This document shows, one piece after another, positions 1-12,100 of a DNA stretch of 64,000 bases. The stretch's first letter is position 1. Every line of letters begins with the position of its first letter. The notes below the pieces were generated by a model. That model had not been told where the DNA came from, made no database searches, and worked only from the letters and a program-made list of their open reading frames with translations. Position numbers and translations under genes: made by a program. Source of the stretch: Phalacrocorax aristotelis (Eukaryota > Chordata > Aves > Suliformes > Phalacrocoracidae); the NCBI RefSeq assembly GCF_949628215.1, contig NC_134297.1, positions 1,426,001 to 1,490,000 on the forward strand. The letters are read 5' to 3'.

Positions 1-1024
1 CTGCAGGGGTGTTCCTGTGAGTCACTGCCTGGGAGAACCAGTGCCACCCTCATCTACACCAGGCCAGGGGCAATTCAGCCGCTTCACACGAATTTCAGTT
101 CGTCTTTCACAACCTGCCCGTTTGGCTTCCTTACCCCTTGCTCACAGGCTGCTGGCCTGGGCTTGGACTTGTCTGGCCACATAACTACTGCTTAGGGTTT
201 CTAGAGAAGCCAGACAGTGGGGAAAAAAACAACACAGAGAGGACTAAGCAGCTGCCGATACAGCGGGCTGCAAAGCGTGCAGCAGGAAGGGGAAATAAGT
301 GGGGCAGAAAACGTCCCTGGAGCTCATCAAGAGAAACCCTGCATGCCCCAGAGTCTGCACTGGCAAAACCTAGCAAGAAGAGAGGCCGAGGCTCTGGCAC
401 TTGTTTGTCAGGAACTAGGTGAGCTGATTCAGTGGGGAGCTGCTCAGACAGGTAGACTTTTCCTGGTGCCTTAGCAACTCTGCTCACTCTGTCCACAAGC
501 CACTAAGGGCTGGGCCCTGGTAAAGCACCAAGTACGTGTCTGATGCCGTGTAAATAATAAATGCAAAGTGCTCCTGCTTCCCAAACAGGTTTCCTTTGGT
601 CTTGACCAGCTTTGGAGCTGAAAATGACAAATATTTGCCAGCAGAGAAGACCAAGGGAGCCAGTTGCCTCAAGCAGAGCCAAAATTCAATACCTTGGCCA
701 CCTTTCCCTGTATTTAGACTTGGCAAAGCAGTTCTACTTCTTTCAAAGCCTTGGAGTCTGGCAGAATAAGTACAGGACACCATCCAGGGATGCCATTGCA
801 ATTTGAAGCTTATATACGTGAGCTCTGCAGGAAGGGAATACGCGGCACCCAGAGACCAGAAAAGTTACCAGTACCCAGGAGCCCACTAACTGCTGCCAGC
901 CCTGTGCACCTGCAAAACCCCAAGGGGTTCTCGCTGCGGGAAGAGAGGAGCCAATGGCACCTTCAGCAAAGACAGGGGAAAGCAGGCAAGGTAAATAAAA
1001 CCAGCAGAATGACTTACAGCTTAC
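1..1024. other. No recognised gene; probable first intron of the gene at 1.0 kb
   Basis: Neither strand shows an exon with splice sites and a recognisable Ig or other domain pattern. The reading frames here are short and of ordinary composition. If the leader exon at 1025-1067 is real, this stretch is the start of its first intron. Confidence 0.4.
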
Positions 1025-1067
1025 CCAGCCATATCAGCACGAGGGTCAGGCTCAGCAACACCTCCAT
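1025..1067 (-). CDS. Signal-peptide first exon, probably JAML (partial gene)
   Basis: A minus-strand ATG at 1067-1065 opens a 14-codon hydrophobic leader, MEVLLSLTLVLIWL, which ends in phase 1 at a good GTAAGC donor after 1025. A short leader exon closing in phase 1 is the standard first coding exon of Ig-superfamily surface proteins, and every other Ig gene in this window has one. In mammals the minus-strand neighbour downstream of MPZL3 is JAML, a two-Ig junctional adhesion molecule of leukocytes, so this is inferred to be its first exon with the Ig exons lying off the left edge. The leader alone cannot prove identity. I saw no Ig exon between 1 and 1024. Confidence 0.45.
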
Positions 1068-1324
1068 CTTATCCTAAAAGGAACAGCAGAGGTAACACAT
1101 GCATCAGTTTGTCCTGGGGCAGGACACCATCAGTTTGCAACCAAACTGAGTCCCGAGGTCAGAAAAAGACTTTCTTCAGTTCTTTGGAGAGGGGCACAAT
1201 CTTTGCTGCCTGGATGTTCAGCCTGTCAAGTTAGCCACTATCCCAGCAGGGAGCCTGAAACTCAGTGAAGCACAGAAATCAGATAGGTCTCTGATTTGAG
1301 ACTGCTCTGAGCCCTGGAAGGGAA

Positions 1325-1354
1325 GGGGGGGGGGGCGGGGGGGGCGGGGGAGGG
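1325..1354 (+). repeat. Long G-run tract (potential G-quadruplex)
   Basis: Runs of eleven, eight, five and three or more guanines are separated by single C or A bases. It lies about 260 bases upstream of the leader ATG at 1067 on the opposite strand, so the coding strand of that gene reads as a C-run promoter-like tract. A quadruplex or i-motif is possible from the sequence; function is inference. Confidence 0.6.
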
Positions 1355-3616
1355 CTCAGCGTGAAACACCTTTGCATCTTCCCCTTAGTAATGAATCTTT
1401 CCGGTGGTTTGGGGGTCGGGTCTCTAGCATCTGAACGGACATGTTCACAGACATTAACTCTGCTCAGAGAGCAATGGGGTTTTTTTGCTGTTACATGCTC
1501 AGAGAAGTTTGGATATAGGTCCTAAAAACACAGACCCCCTTCTTAACCCACTTGCTCCTGGGTCCTGCACACGGTGAGAACTGCTGGAACCCTCAGGGTC
1601 TGCTCAGACAGTGCCATGTTTGGTCACTATGTTCGGTTTGACCTGCTGCATATCTCTCAAAATAAAACCAATATCTCCTTTCTACACATGGAAGACATAC
1701 CCTATGGCCCAAGGAAGGACTGACTGTTATCATGAGGAACACGCCAGCCAGCGTTCGCGTGTGGATTGCAGGAAGGCAAAAGCCAGTTCCCTGCTCGCTG
1801 TGTCTCTGCTCCATGATTCAAAACTATAGCCATTCAAAACTAATAAATAGGTTTAAGGGCAAAAAGTTACTGAGAGCAGCCCTCCCGCCTGGAGAGCCTG
1901 CACGTTACAGTTGAATTTGAGGCTGCCATTACCAGCACACATTTTCCAATACATGCATTTCTGCTGCAGAAATAGAAAGACAAGAGGCGAATCAGCTCTG
2001 AAACCTTGCTAGCTTCTCTCCTTTTCCCCCGATTGTGCAAGCCAGAGCCAGCTAGTCTCTAGACTAGCTTCAGTAAGGCTTGGAAGGAGAAAAGGTCCCA
2101 GATAATTCTCCCCAGGAAACAGCCATGAAAGGAATTAGAGTAAGTATGTAAGGCAAACATCTGCCATTATTCCTGCTGCTCTCAGAGACCCATTGCTCCC
2201 TTCAGTGCTGTGGAGCAGAAAGGCACAGCGACAGATCTGTGGTTCTGGGATATCATTTCCTGGGGCAGCGCCTACATCCTTGGCACCCCAGGGAGAACCG
2301 ATGGTGACAATAATGGCAAGTGCAAAGGGATGGCGCAGGCAGCAGGGAGGTGACAGGGGATGTGCCAGCTCCGTGCATGCACCATGGAGCGGCAGGAACA
2401 GCTACTGCGGCTCTGCAGGGAGTGAGCAGGGAGTGGGGAAGGCCTCCACCCCGCCATGGCTCATCCCCTAAGAAAGCTTCCATCTCTTCACCTGGCCAGA
2501 CTTGCTTGCTCATTCCTTTTTCTTTCCAAATGCATTTTTGCCAGTGAAGGAAGCTCAGAAACACACTGAGAGAGGCTCAGGCAGGGATTACAGGCCCAGA
2601 TTTAGCTGCTGGGTGACCCACAGGTCTGTTCTAGGCTGAGAAACAGTCACTACGGCTTTCCACTGAGTGCGTGGCGTTTCTGCCATGCAGTCAATGATGT
2701 AAAACCACCCCTGCCCTTCATCGCCCTCCTCTTTCCACAGACAAAATCTTGAGAAGCGGCAGAAAGCCTTCTGGAATTTTCTCAAACCTGCCCTTCGAAA
2801 AACATGACCCATTTGGGGGCTGGGTTTTTTGAGGTGGAAGGGAGAGCTGTGTGGTTTGACTGCACTGTTTGCAGCTCTGCCATGACATAGTTTGCTGTAC
2901 AACCTGCGCGTGTGCACACATGACCTACAAACAGAGCAAAATTCATGCTCAGCTCCAATGCTCTTAGCTGGTGCAGCACACCTCAGTGCAGCAGGCCAAC
3001 GCATCCTACTTTCTAGCTATGTTGCTAAAAGCTGCAGAACTCAAGCAGAGCTACACCCTCCCAGAACCATCCCCATGCAGGAGCCAAAATAGGAGCCAGC
3101 TTAAAAAAAAGTCCTCAGCACATAGAAGCCTGTGTACTGGATATCTACACTCAGAACTTCATACGTTCTCTGCAGCTGAGCTACTGAGGCTCTGGTTGTT
3201 ATTTGCCATCGATCCTTCCTGGACCTACCACCCTGTTTCTCAGAAGAAATTCTGGTCCTGCCTGGGAATGTATTTTCACAAGGTCTCCCCGTGACACACG
3301 CCAGCTAGTGGGTACGTGCATGCACCAGCTGAAGACAGCACCCACTCACCCAGGCTGTTATGTATATTACGGTGCTGGCATATGCAAATGTTTCTGCAGG
3401 GCAATTGCCTTTACTGAACAGATTGGGGAAAAAAATACATAGGTACCATACTGCCTTCACATTCTACTTTTGCACGTGGTATCCGAAACCCTCAGCACTT
3501 CTGTGTTTGCTTAGTTCTCCTTTCAGGAAAAACAAATTAAAAAGTGAACATTACGGCAAAATACACTCACCTATGGTGGCTTGGGTCAGCCAACTCGTCT
3601 CTTGCACAAAGGGTTC

Positions 3617-3664
3617 TTCAGTGACTAATTTGAAGTATCCTTCAGTGACTAACTCGGAGTATCC
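3617..3664 (+). repeat. Two-copy 24-base tandem duplication
   Basis: Two adjacent 24-base units share the opening TTCAGTGACTAA and the ending GTATCC and differ at a few internal positions. It is a simple local duplication in intergenic DNA. Confidence 0.75.
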
Positions 3665-5063
3665 GAAAGAATCAGTTGCCAAAGCATCTTGAGGTTTTAC
3701 GTGCAAGACATTTGTCTTACTTACCAGCCTTTGGTTTCAAGTCTCTTATTTCACGTTCAGTTTGGTGGTCGCTTTCAACTTGCAAGAGGAAGTTAAGAGC
3801 TAGATTGAGGTACTAACAAACCAGAATGAGAAGTGTCTGCAAAGGAGAAGTGAGAATTATAGATGTGTATGCCTGAGAGCAGATGACGGGTATGCAGCTT
3901 CATAGGGAGAAGGCACCTCACAGGTACAAGGTGGGGCTCAGTCCCAGCCCTTCCGTCACGGCGGACTGATCTGGTCAGTCATTGTGTCAGAAGCGAAGAC
4001 CGGAGAGATTCTTGGCAAGCAACCCTTCTGTGGCCTGTGATCCCTCCTGGTTTCTTTCTGGGGATCAGAGGTGGCTGAAGAACTGCCACTCAGGCAGACT
4101 GGACCTTGTCCTGATGAGGTATCACCAGCAAGCAGTGGAGCAACTGTGCTCAGCCTTGCTGCTGGTGCTACCAGGGCCTGCAGGTGAGCAGGCATCCTAT
4201 GGGCTTCTATCAACACGCTTTTCACAGCATAGTCAGCTGCTCCCTTTTGAAACACGTACAAGAATCACAGAATGGACTGATTTCAGCTGGCATACCCCTC
4301 CCCACCCACTCACTCAGAAAGCATATTTTCCCCCTTCCTCTTCCTCTGGAGTACCCCAGGACTGACTGTTCTCTACCCCAGTAACAGCGGTTTTAATGGT
4401 ACACAGAGCAACTTCCCTGCAAAGGAAGGGAAAGTTAAGTTGTATTCATGCTCAACACCATTCCCGATCCAGAAGCTATTAGCTTCAAGGTGGCCATTTA
4501 GCTTCGCACCAGAAAAAGGTTTGCCCAGCATCTGGCCTGCTGTTTCCAAAGGAGTCGCAGCTGAAGGCAAACATTCTGCAAAAAACCAAGAGTCATTCAT
4601 TTCCACAAGGAACTTGAATGACGTGTTATTGCTGAAAGCGGAACAACAAAGCCATTTCCTCGAGGCTGCACATACCACCAACATCCTTTCTCAGGAAAGT
4701 TTTGGTTGGGAGAGACATTGTGTCACCAGGAAGCACAAGCTTTTTAAATATTACTTTATTGTGGACAGGAGAAAAATTTATTTATTTATCAGGGATGGAC
4801 ACACACACAGAGATCTACAGCTAACCTGCTTTGCAGCCAGGAACTTCAACAGACCTGTAATTGGCAGCCATCATAGAGCTGCTAGATGGGGACTCAGTAC
4901 ATGTTCCCTTTTGAGTTAAATCTGTTCCCTAAACACCTTTACTCCTCATCATAGGACAATTTCTATAGCTAAGCAACAACTCAGGAGGGCAGTTTTATAA
5001 GGTCAACTGTATCTAGCCATGTTTAGGCCAATAAAGTCCACAGCCCAGAAAGAAACAAAGCAA

Positions 5064-5069
5064 TTTATT
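5064..5069 (-). terminator. Candidate MPZL3 poly(A) signal (AATAAA)
   Basis: AATAAA on the minus strand, about 1.06 kb past the MPZL3 stop codon, would define a 3' UTR of about 1.1 kb. Further AATAAA copies on the same strand at 4755-4760 and 4778-4787 could be used instead. Confidence 0.4.
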
Positions 5070-6130
5070 GGTAACGGCACATCAAAGTCAACACATACAT
5101 AAAAGGAGACTATTTGACTAATGCCGCACACAGAAAGGAAGCAGAAAACAGCAGCTGTTTAGATATTGACCAGACATGAACTCCACAGCTCTCTGCCATT
5201 CATTACTGGACAAGGTTGGTTAAAAGAAAAAAAGTACTCTCTCTTACTGGGCCATAATAATGCATGCTTAGCTGTTTCCCTAAAGTGGTGCCTAGAAGAC
5301 AGGAGCAACATGACTGTTGTTCTGAACACGGAACATTCCTTTGGACACTGTTTGAGTCAATGGTTGAGGTAGATGGGGTTATGTTTCCCCGGATACAGAG
5401 TCCCCATTTCTATTTCTGATTTTAAAAATTAGTTTTATGACTTGTGCTTTACTTCTACAAGTAGGTGGTGTACCTAGTAATGGAGCTGTTGGACAAATAA
5501 TAATTTAAAAAGTAAACCTCAACAATGCAAGGTGATACTATGGTGCAGTTGGCGACTTCAAAAAAGAATCAGAAAACAGTAGGAACAAAATGATGATCCT
5601 GTAATTAAGTGGCAGATTAAACCGAGAAATAGTTAAAAAGCAGTAGGTTGTCTTTGCTCCAAGACAAAGGGTGCCATATACCAACTTAATCAACCCGGTT
5701 TAAGTCCTTCGCAAAAAAAAAAGGACATTCCACAAAACTTGAGGAGCAAAACCATTGTCAATGCCCATTATGATCACCTTAGAGAGCTGATGTCACCCTG
5801 GAGTAGCCTGTGCTTCCGGCAACTTGAATTCAAGGGCAGAGGAAAGGAGGGATGTCACCAATAATAAAGGAAACAAATTTGCAAGTCAACTAAGAAACAC
5901 GTGTTGTCAGACTGCTCGTAGGAAACAGGCTGTACAGCTGTAGGCACTGAGGTTTCTGCAGGCACTGGTGAAGTAAGGTTAAAAGATTTTTTTACCCCCA
6001 GTAAACTAGAAAGATTTCCAAAATCATTATTTTGTGCTTAAATAAAAGTTAGTTATCCCATCAGCATTGTTCTTCCAATCTACCGCGATTAGAGCAGGTC
6101 CTTCAGTCTGCACTGTGCATCCAGCAGCCT

Positions 6131-9100
6131 TCATACCTGTCTAGCCATGATTTTCAGTGCTGTAATTTTGTCCTTTATCCATAGCTTTAGTCCTTCTTCA
6201 GTATGGATCTTCCTCATCTGTGTCCTAAGCAGGGAGTATGGAGAGAGAAATGGAGACTGTGTATGAAGACACGAACCGAGCAATGAGTTCAACAAAATTT
6301 TGAGTCTGCTAGGCTTCCAACGAGCGCTTAAATGCTTTCCAGAATGCTGCTGTGCTTGACTAAGCCGTAGGACTTGTGGTCATATAAGCACTTGCAGCTA
6401 AATCTGTTTGACTTATCACAGATACACAAATGAATTGCCTCTGTATAACCAACACGTGAAGTGTGTTTTTCAGGGAAGTACCAGCTAAAGCTCAAGCAAA
6501 CGATCAACCATGAAGTGCAGATAGCCATGTTCTCAAAAAACACCACCAATCCCTACGGTGAAGGTCCGGAGCAGCACAACTTGTTGTTTTTCAGCTACAG
6601 TCAACCACATACTGTCAGATCTCTGTCATCTATTGTTTTAACCACAATAATCATCTGATGGCATCCCCACAATCCAGCTCTGCAGCTCTCAACTTGAAAG
6701 AAATGTAACAACTCTATAAGGGAAAATCTCACTAACTTTCCAGCCGTTTTGAGTCCAAACAGATTTGCACTGGCTTTACAATTTTAATTATTTGGTAACA
6801 TGTTAGGCATGAAAAAGTACATTACAGAAACCTCAAAAATGTAAAATCATTAGAGTGAGTGAGACAGGATGTTAAGAGACTTGGTAAGCTAAATATCTTG
6901 ATATCAGAGAGCAAAGTATCCAACACATGACAAAACACTCAGTAGGAAGGAATCAGGATTATAGCATTCAAATTTGCCTTCTCTCAAAGGATGAGAAGAC
7001 ACCCTTCCATTTTTAAAATCTCCAACTGCCTGACAGCATTTATCTCACTGAATTGGGGCTCCCATCCTCTTCTGTCTCTCCACGTCCAGTAAAGCAATCG
7101 TGCCTCCCTTCTCCCCAGCTTGGCACTTGCAACAGCCTTTCCATCTCCCATGGCAACTCTCTCTTCTGCATAAAGTGTTTTCAGCTTTCTTCACCTCTCA
7201 AAACTCTTTTTCCCCCGATACTGCATTGTAACTGATGTGTCTTAGGTACAATTGTAAATATTGAATATGTAGCTTGCACAATTGCTCATTTTTCATTCTG
7301 TATCTAATTAAGCATAGAAACTATCAGCACACACCTGTCTGAAGGCTCACATGTTTGGTACATTTAAAATCACTGACATTAGAATAGTGAATCAAGTAAC
7401 ACATATTTAAATCCTCCTTAACATACTTCCTGACCGTGTATAAAACATGTAAAGGTGCGGCTGAGGTAAGCTTGCGCTGTAGGAAATCAGGGAAAAAAAA
7501 AAATGAGAACACTCTCAAATTAGGCAAATTAGTAAGCTTGCTCTGGAATGTGCCACACTTCTGGCTGCGGTTGCTAATGTCAGCACACAGAACTTAAAGG
7601 CACATTTTACAAAACAAGAACAGAGGTGGCAAAAACATTCAGTAGTTCCAGCAGAACGTCTGATGAACAGAAGCTTGCTGATAGGGTAGCAGGCGAAGAA
7701 GCAGAATTAGAAGACAACCACCACTTCACAAAACAAAGCAAACAAAGAGCCAGAAACAAACCATAAGAGTTTAGCAGGATTGTGCTGTGATGAGAACAGG
7801 GTAAGAAGATCTCCAAAAACACGGCAAGGCTGCACACTACTATCTTTGCAAGAAACATAGTGGATTGAGATATCACTGCCCCCGTTCCCCACTGTAGTGC
7901 TGTCAAACCCCAAACTGGTTTTGCAGAGCCCATAAAGAAACCACACAGCACAGTAGCCAGCACTTAAAATTCCGAATTTTCATCTCAAAAAGTCAGCTTT
8001 GATTTCAATACAGTCAAATGAAAAATCGATTTGGTGGATCTCAAGACAACTTCCCCTACCAGTAATGCGGTACGACCAGCAGTTCTCAGCCCTGTAGCCC
8101 ATATGTGGAAAACACCAAGGAGCATAAGCCTCACCATTGGAGACACTTCTTTGACATCCAGAGGAGCTACGACAAGCTCTACCTGCTGCTCTTAGCACCT
8201 CCTCTGAGCACCAAAGTTGACAAAACCACTTACGAAAACACCAGCTTTCACGTACCACACAGTTCAGACACCAGTTTCTGAGCTTCCCCAAGCAGTTGTC
8301 TGTCTCTGTATGCTCAGGCCTGCAGAAAAAACATAGGATTGGGCTGGACTTTTACCCTCAACACACATACTAGTATCTCCTATGGACTGTGAATTCTAGT
8401 TCTAACACACTGAACTGAAGGCTCTTCATCATGATGAAAAGCCTTTGACTCTGCACAGCAAAACCAAAAAGAATTAAAAATATCAGGTCCCTTATCTTGA
8501 AAGCAGACATTTCACTTAAGTGCCATGAAGACTACAACAAGAGTTGCTATTTGGCTGGCAAATCTTGCAACACTAATCAGAACACTGTATTAAAAACCCA
8601 TTCTGCAAAAAATTGTGGTACTGAATTCATTGCAAAAAACAGGTGCGGCTCCAGCAGTAGCAGTGCTACCCTATTGCTCTCACTGTTGAACCTTTCCAGA
8701 ACAGAATCCTCTCCAGTTCAGAAGGGAATTCAGTCTCCAAGGTTCGTTCAGTACCTGCATCTCTGCTCAGGCCATTACAGGGGAACCAGTTAGCATTATT
8801 CAGTTTGTTTTGTTGTTATGGATACTTCATACCAATAAGCAACACATAAAGCCCACATAAGCAAAATATCTTGCTGATTTTGGCAGAAATAAATCTGATT
8901 ACAGAAGTGAAAGTCTGTCTAACTCTAAACTCCTTCAGTTCCATGGTTTCGCACCAATGACAGGCAAAGGGGGGATGTACAGCACTTAGTTTGTGCTCCA
9001 GCATGGGGATTTTCCCAAAGTTTTCTGACTGCAGGCTACATTATGCTCATGCAGAAGTGGATTTCAGTGACTGAAGTGCAGGTGCTGAGAGCTATGAAAT

Positions 9101-12100
9101 GAAGAACAGTGGAGAAACTGTCCTTTAGCCTGTATCAACAGGCCAAAGCAGAAATACAGGCTTTAGGTTCCAGCCAGTACTTACTCATCAGACATTTCGA
9201 TGGAGGATTTCTTACAGCCAGGTTTTTTCTTCTCCTTTACTGCTCCAAATTTCCTTCCCATTCTTACCAACAGCAGAGTAACCACAACAACAGAAGGGAG
9301 AAATACTAAAATGGACAGCAGCACCGCTGAAGTTAGCTGGAAGGAAAGGCCTGCAGGAACAACAAAGAGCAGCCCAGCTGTACCAGTAGTAAAATATGGC
9401 TTTCTTAACTCTCTGTGACCACTGTTCATCCAGGACACAGGTTGCTAGCCTCTCCACATAAAGCACAGAGCTGGCAGATTTGAACCGGCTTGTCAGTGAA
9501 TCTGTAGGACTCCTATCACATATCCAACACAGTAGGGTGCTTTATATGCAAAAAAACTACAAAGGCAGGCAGATCACGACGTAGTTCTATGTCTAAGCTG
9601 CAAATTTGGGTCAGGTCTGACATGTAGGGCAGATGAGTGTCATAGTTTAGCCCCAGCCAGCAACTAAGCCCCACACAGCTGCTCGTTCACTCACCCCCCA
9701 ATGGGATGGGGGAGCAAATCAGAAGGGCAAAAGTAAGAAAACTTGTAGGGTTGAGGGAAGAACACTTTAATAAATTAAATTTTAAAAAATAGTAATAATA
9801 ATAACAACAACAACAAAATAATAATATTGTAATGAAAAGGAAAACAAAAAAAGAGAGAGAGAAAAGCGAAACCCGGGGCGGGGGGGTGAAGGGGTGCAAC
9901 CATTTACCACCTGGCGACTGACACCCAGCCAGTCCCCAAGCCGTGATTGCTGCCCCCCCCGGCCAACGTCCCCCAGTTAATATACTGAGCATGATGCCAT
10001 GTGGTATGGGATATCCCTCTGGCCAGGTGGGGTCAGCTGTCCTGGCTGTGCCCCCTCCCAGCTTCTTCTGCACCTGGCAGAGCACGGGAGGCTGAGAAAG
10101 TCCTTGACTAGTGTAAGCGCTACTTAGCAACAACTGAAACAGCAGCGTGTTATCAACATTATTCTCATACTAAATCCAAAACACAGCACTGCACCAGCTA
10201 CTAGGAAGAAAATTAACTCTATCCCAGCCAAAAGCAGGACAATGAGGAAATTAAGTATTACTGAGAATCAGTGTTTGTGATGTGACAGTTGGTTTTAGAC
10301 CAATATTTCTTATATATTTAACTTGCTCTACTGTGGCAGTATGCGGAGACCAGAACTCCTGAACAAATGCACACTGTCGGTATCTGTTATTGCCACAGCC
10401 TCCTCTGTCCCTTCCTGCCCCCAGAAAAGATATTAGTTCTCAATGTATTTAGCTCAGAAAGAAGGGCTGAGCTAACTCTTGCTGGAATTCTAACACGGAA
10501 CTCCAGGGAACCTATTTCACATGTGATGCTCTGACTTGTAAGACCAAGCTGCAATGCAGCTGTATCGCAGAGATGAGGACATGCTACTGAAATGGACGCT
10601 TACCCCTCTCCGTAACTGTCAGCATCGTCTGGGGAATGTTATGGTACACGTCTGGAGGATTCTTCACACTGCAGATGAACGTCCCATTGTCACTCATCAC
10701 TGGACTTTGGATAGCAATGGAAGCATCACCCTCGGCAACATTCCCAACCCAGGAGATCCTGTCTTTGAACTTTCCCACTGTTGTTGGGTATGGAACAGAC
10801 TGATAATGAAAAATCTAAAAGGAGGCAAAGACAATAATTGCACCAATAAAACACTCGTCTAAAGAATGCAAAGTCAACTACTTTTTGGATTGTAAACATA
10901 AAGGAATACACATTAAGAACTCAGAAAGAATACTTCTTGTACAGGAGACCTTTTCAAGTTCCTATCTGATAATTCTGAGGCAATCCCATTTCATTAGATC
11001 TCCAATGCTTTTATCTACCAGCCTCAGCTCTCAGATGTCACCATCACCACTCCGACCAACTTCTTCCCTTCCGCAGATCTTCAATTGCAAAGCAGAGCAG
11101 GCTTCTTGTCTCATGCAGGGCAGAACACTGCAGTTCTTCAGCTTTTGCTTCCTGCACTTTTGCTCTTGCTGTCCTATGAGTAGAGACTTAGCAGACCTCA
11201 CTTCATACAAGCACCACCCTTTTGTTCCAGATACAAGGACACTTCCAAGAGTTCAAACTCTTCAGGCAGCAGAGGTCACTGATAATCCATAAAGTTGTGC
11301 ATTTTCTGTTTCCAGCTTGAATGAGAGACTTCCAGTGGGCTTTCAAACTTATGTATTTGTGCTTAAATTTCAAAATGCTGCCAACAAAACAGCAAGTAGC
11401 AGCCCATAAACCTTAGAGGCTGTCATCATCACTGTCTTCAGACTGTCATTGCGCACATGTTCCTACCACTCTAAGCTATATCAGCAGAAGACTGCACGAC
11501 AGAACTACTAGGGAACAGCTGCCTTCTGGAAAGCTACCAATCAAGTGCTTTACAGTCATTGTATACATAGCTACAGCATACAATAAAGCACGTGTGTCAA
11601 AACCCAAAGTTTATCTACTTTATCATCATCATCATGCTATTATGCATTTACATAGAATATTTTTTGCCCCAAAAACACTAAAGCAATTTCACATGGAAAA
11701 GAAGGCGATGATTAGAGTCCCAAGGCACAGCAAGGCAAACAGGAAAAAACATCATCAGATTCTCAGCATGCACAGAGGCCTGGTCAGTCTCCACTAGAAA
11801 AAGGCTCTCTGCTCCACTTACTGTCTCCATCTCACCACCTGTGAGGGGCCGGTATGTCCAGTCTACTGTCAGGCTCTCAGTGATGGGGGAACTGGATTTG
11901 AATGAGCATTTCAGCGATACTTTTTCACCAATGAAAGCTTGTACTTTAGGACTGACTTTAATTTCCAGGGAAAGAGCGTTGCAGACACCTGATGGAACAA
12001 GCACAAAAGACAAGGATTAGTTCTTATCTGTGAAGTGCAGGAGTGATCATGTCCCAAAGGTATCAATGCATGCGCAGCTCAACCACAGTCCAGAGAGAAT

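Larger units (their letters stand above)
1070..4750. other. Intergenic stretch between the leader exon and the MPZL3 3' end
   Basis: No exon was recognised here. It holds the G-run tract at 1325-1354 and a 24-base tandem duplication at 3617-3664. Open frames are below about 160 codons and lack splice-site or domain support. Upstream untranslated exons of the gene at 1.0 kb could lie here but cannot be seen. Confidence 0.5.

Noticed and set aside
4260-4280. GAATCACAGAATGG, similar to the end of a CR1 element
   Set aside because: The following bases do not continue the CR1 3' end, so the match is too short to call.
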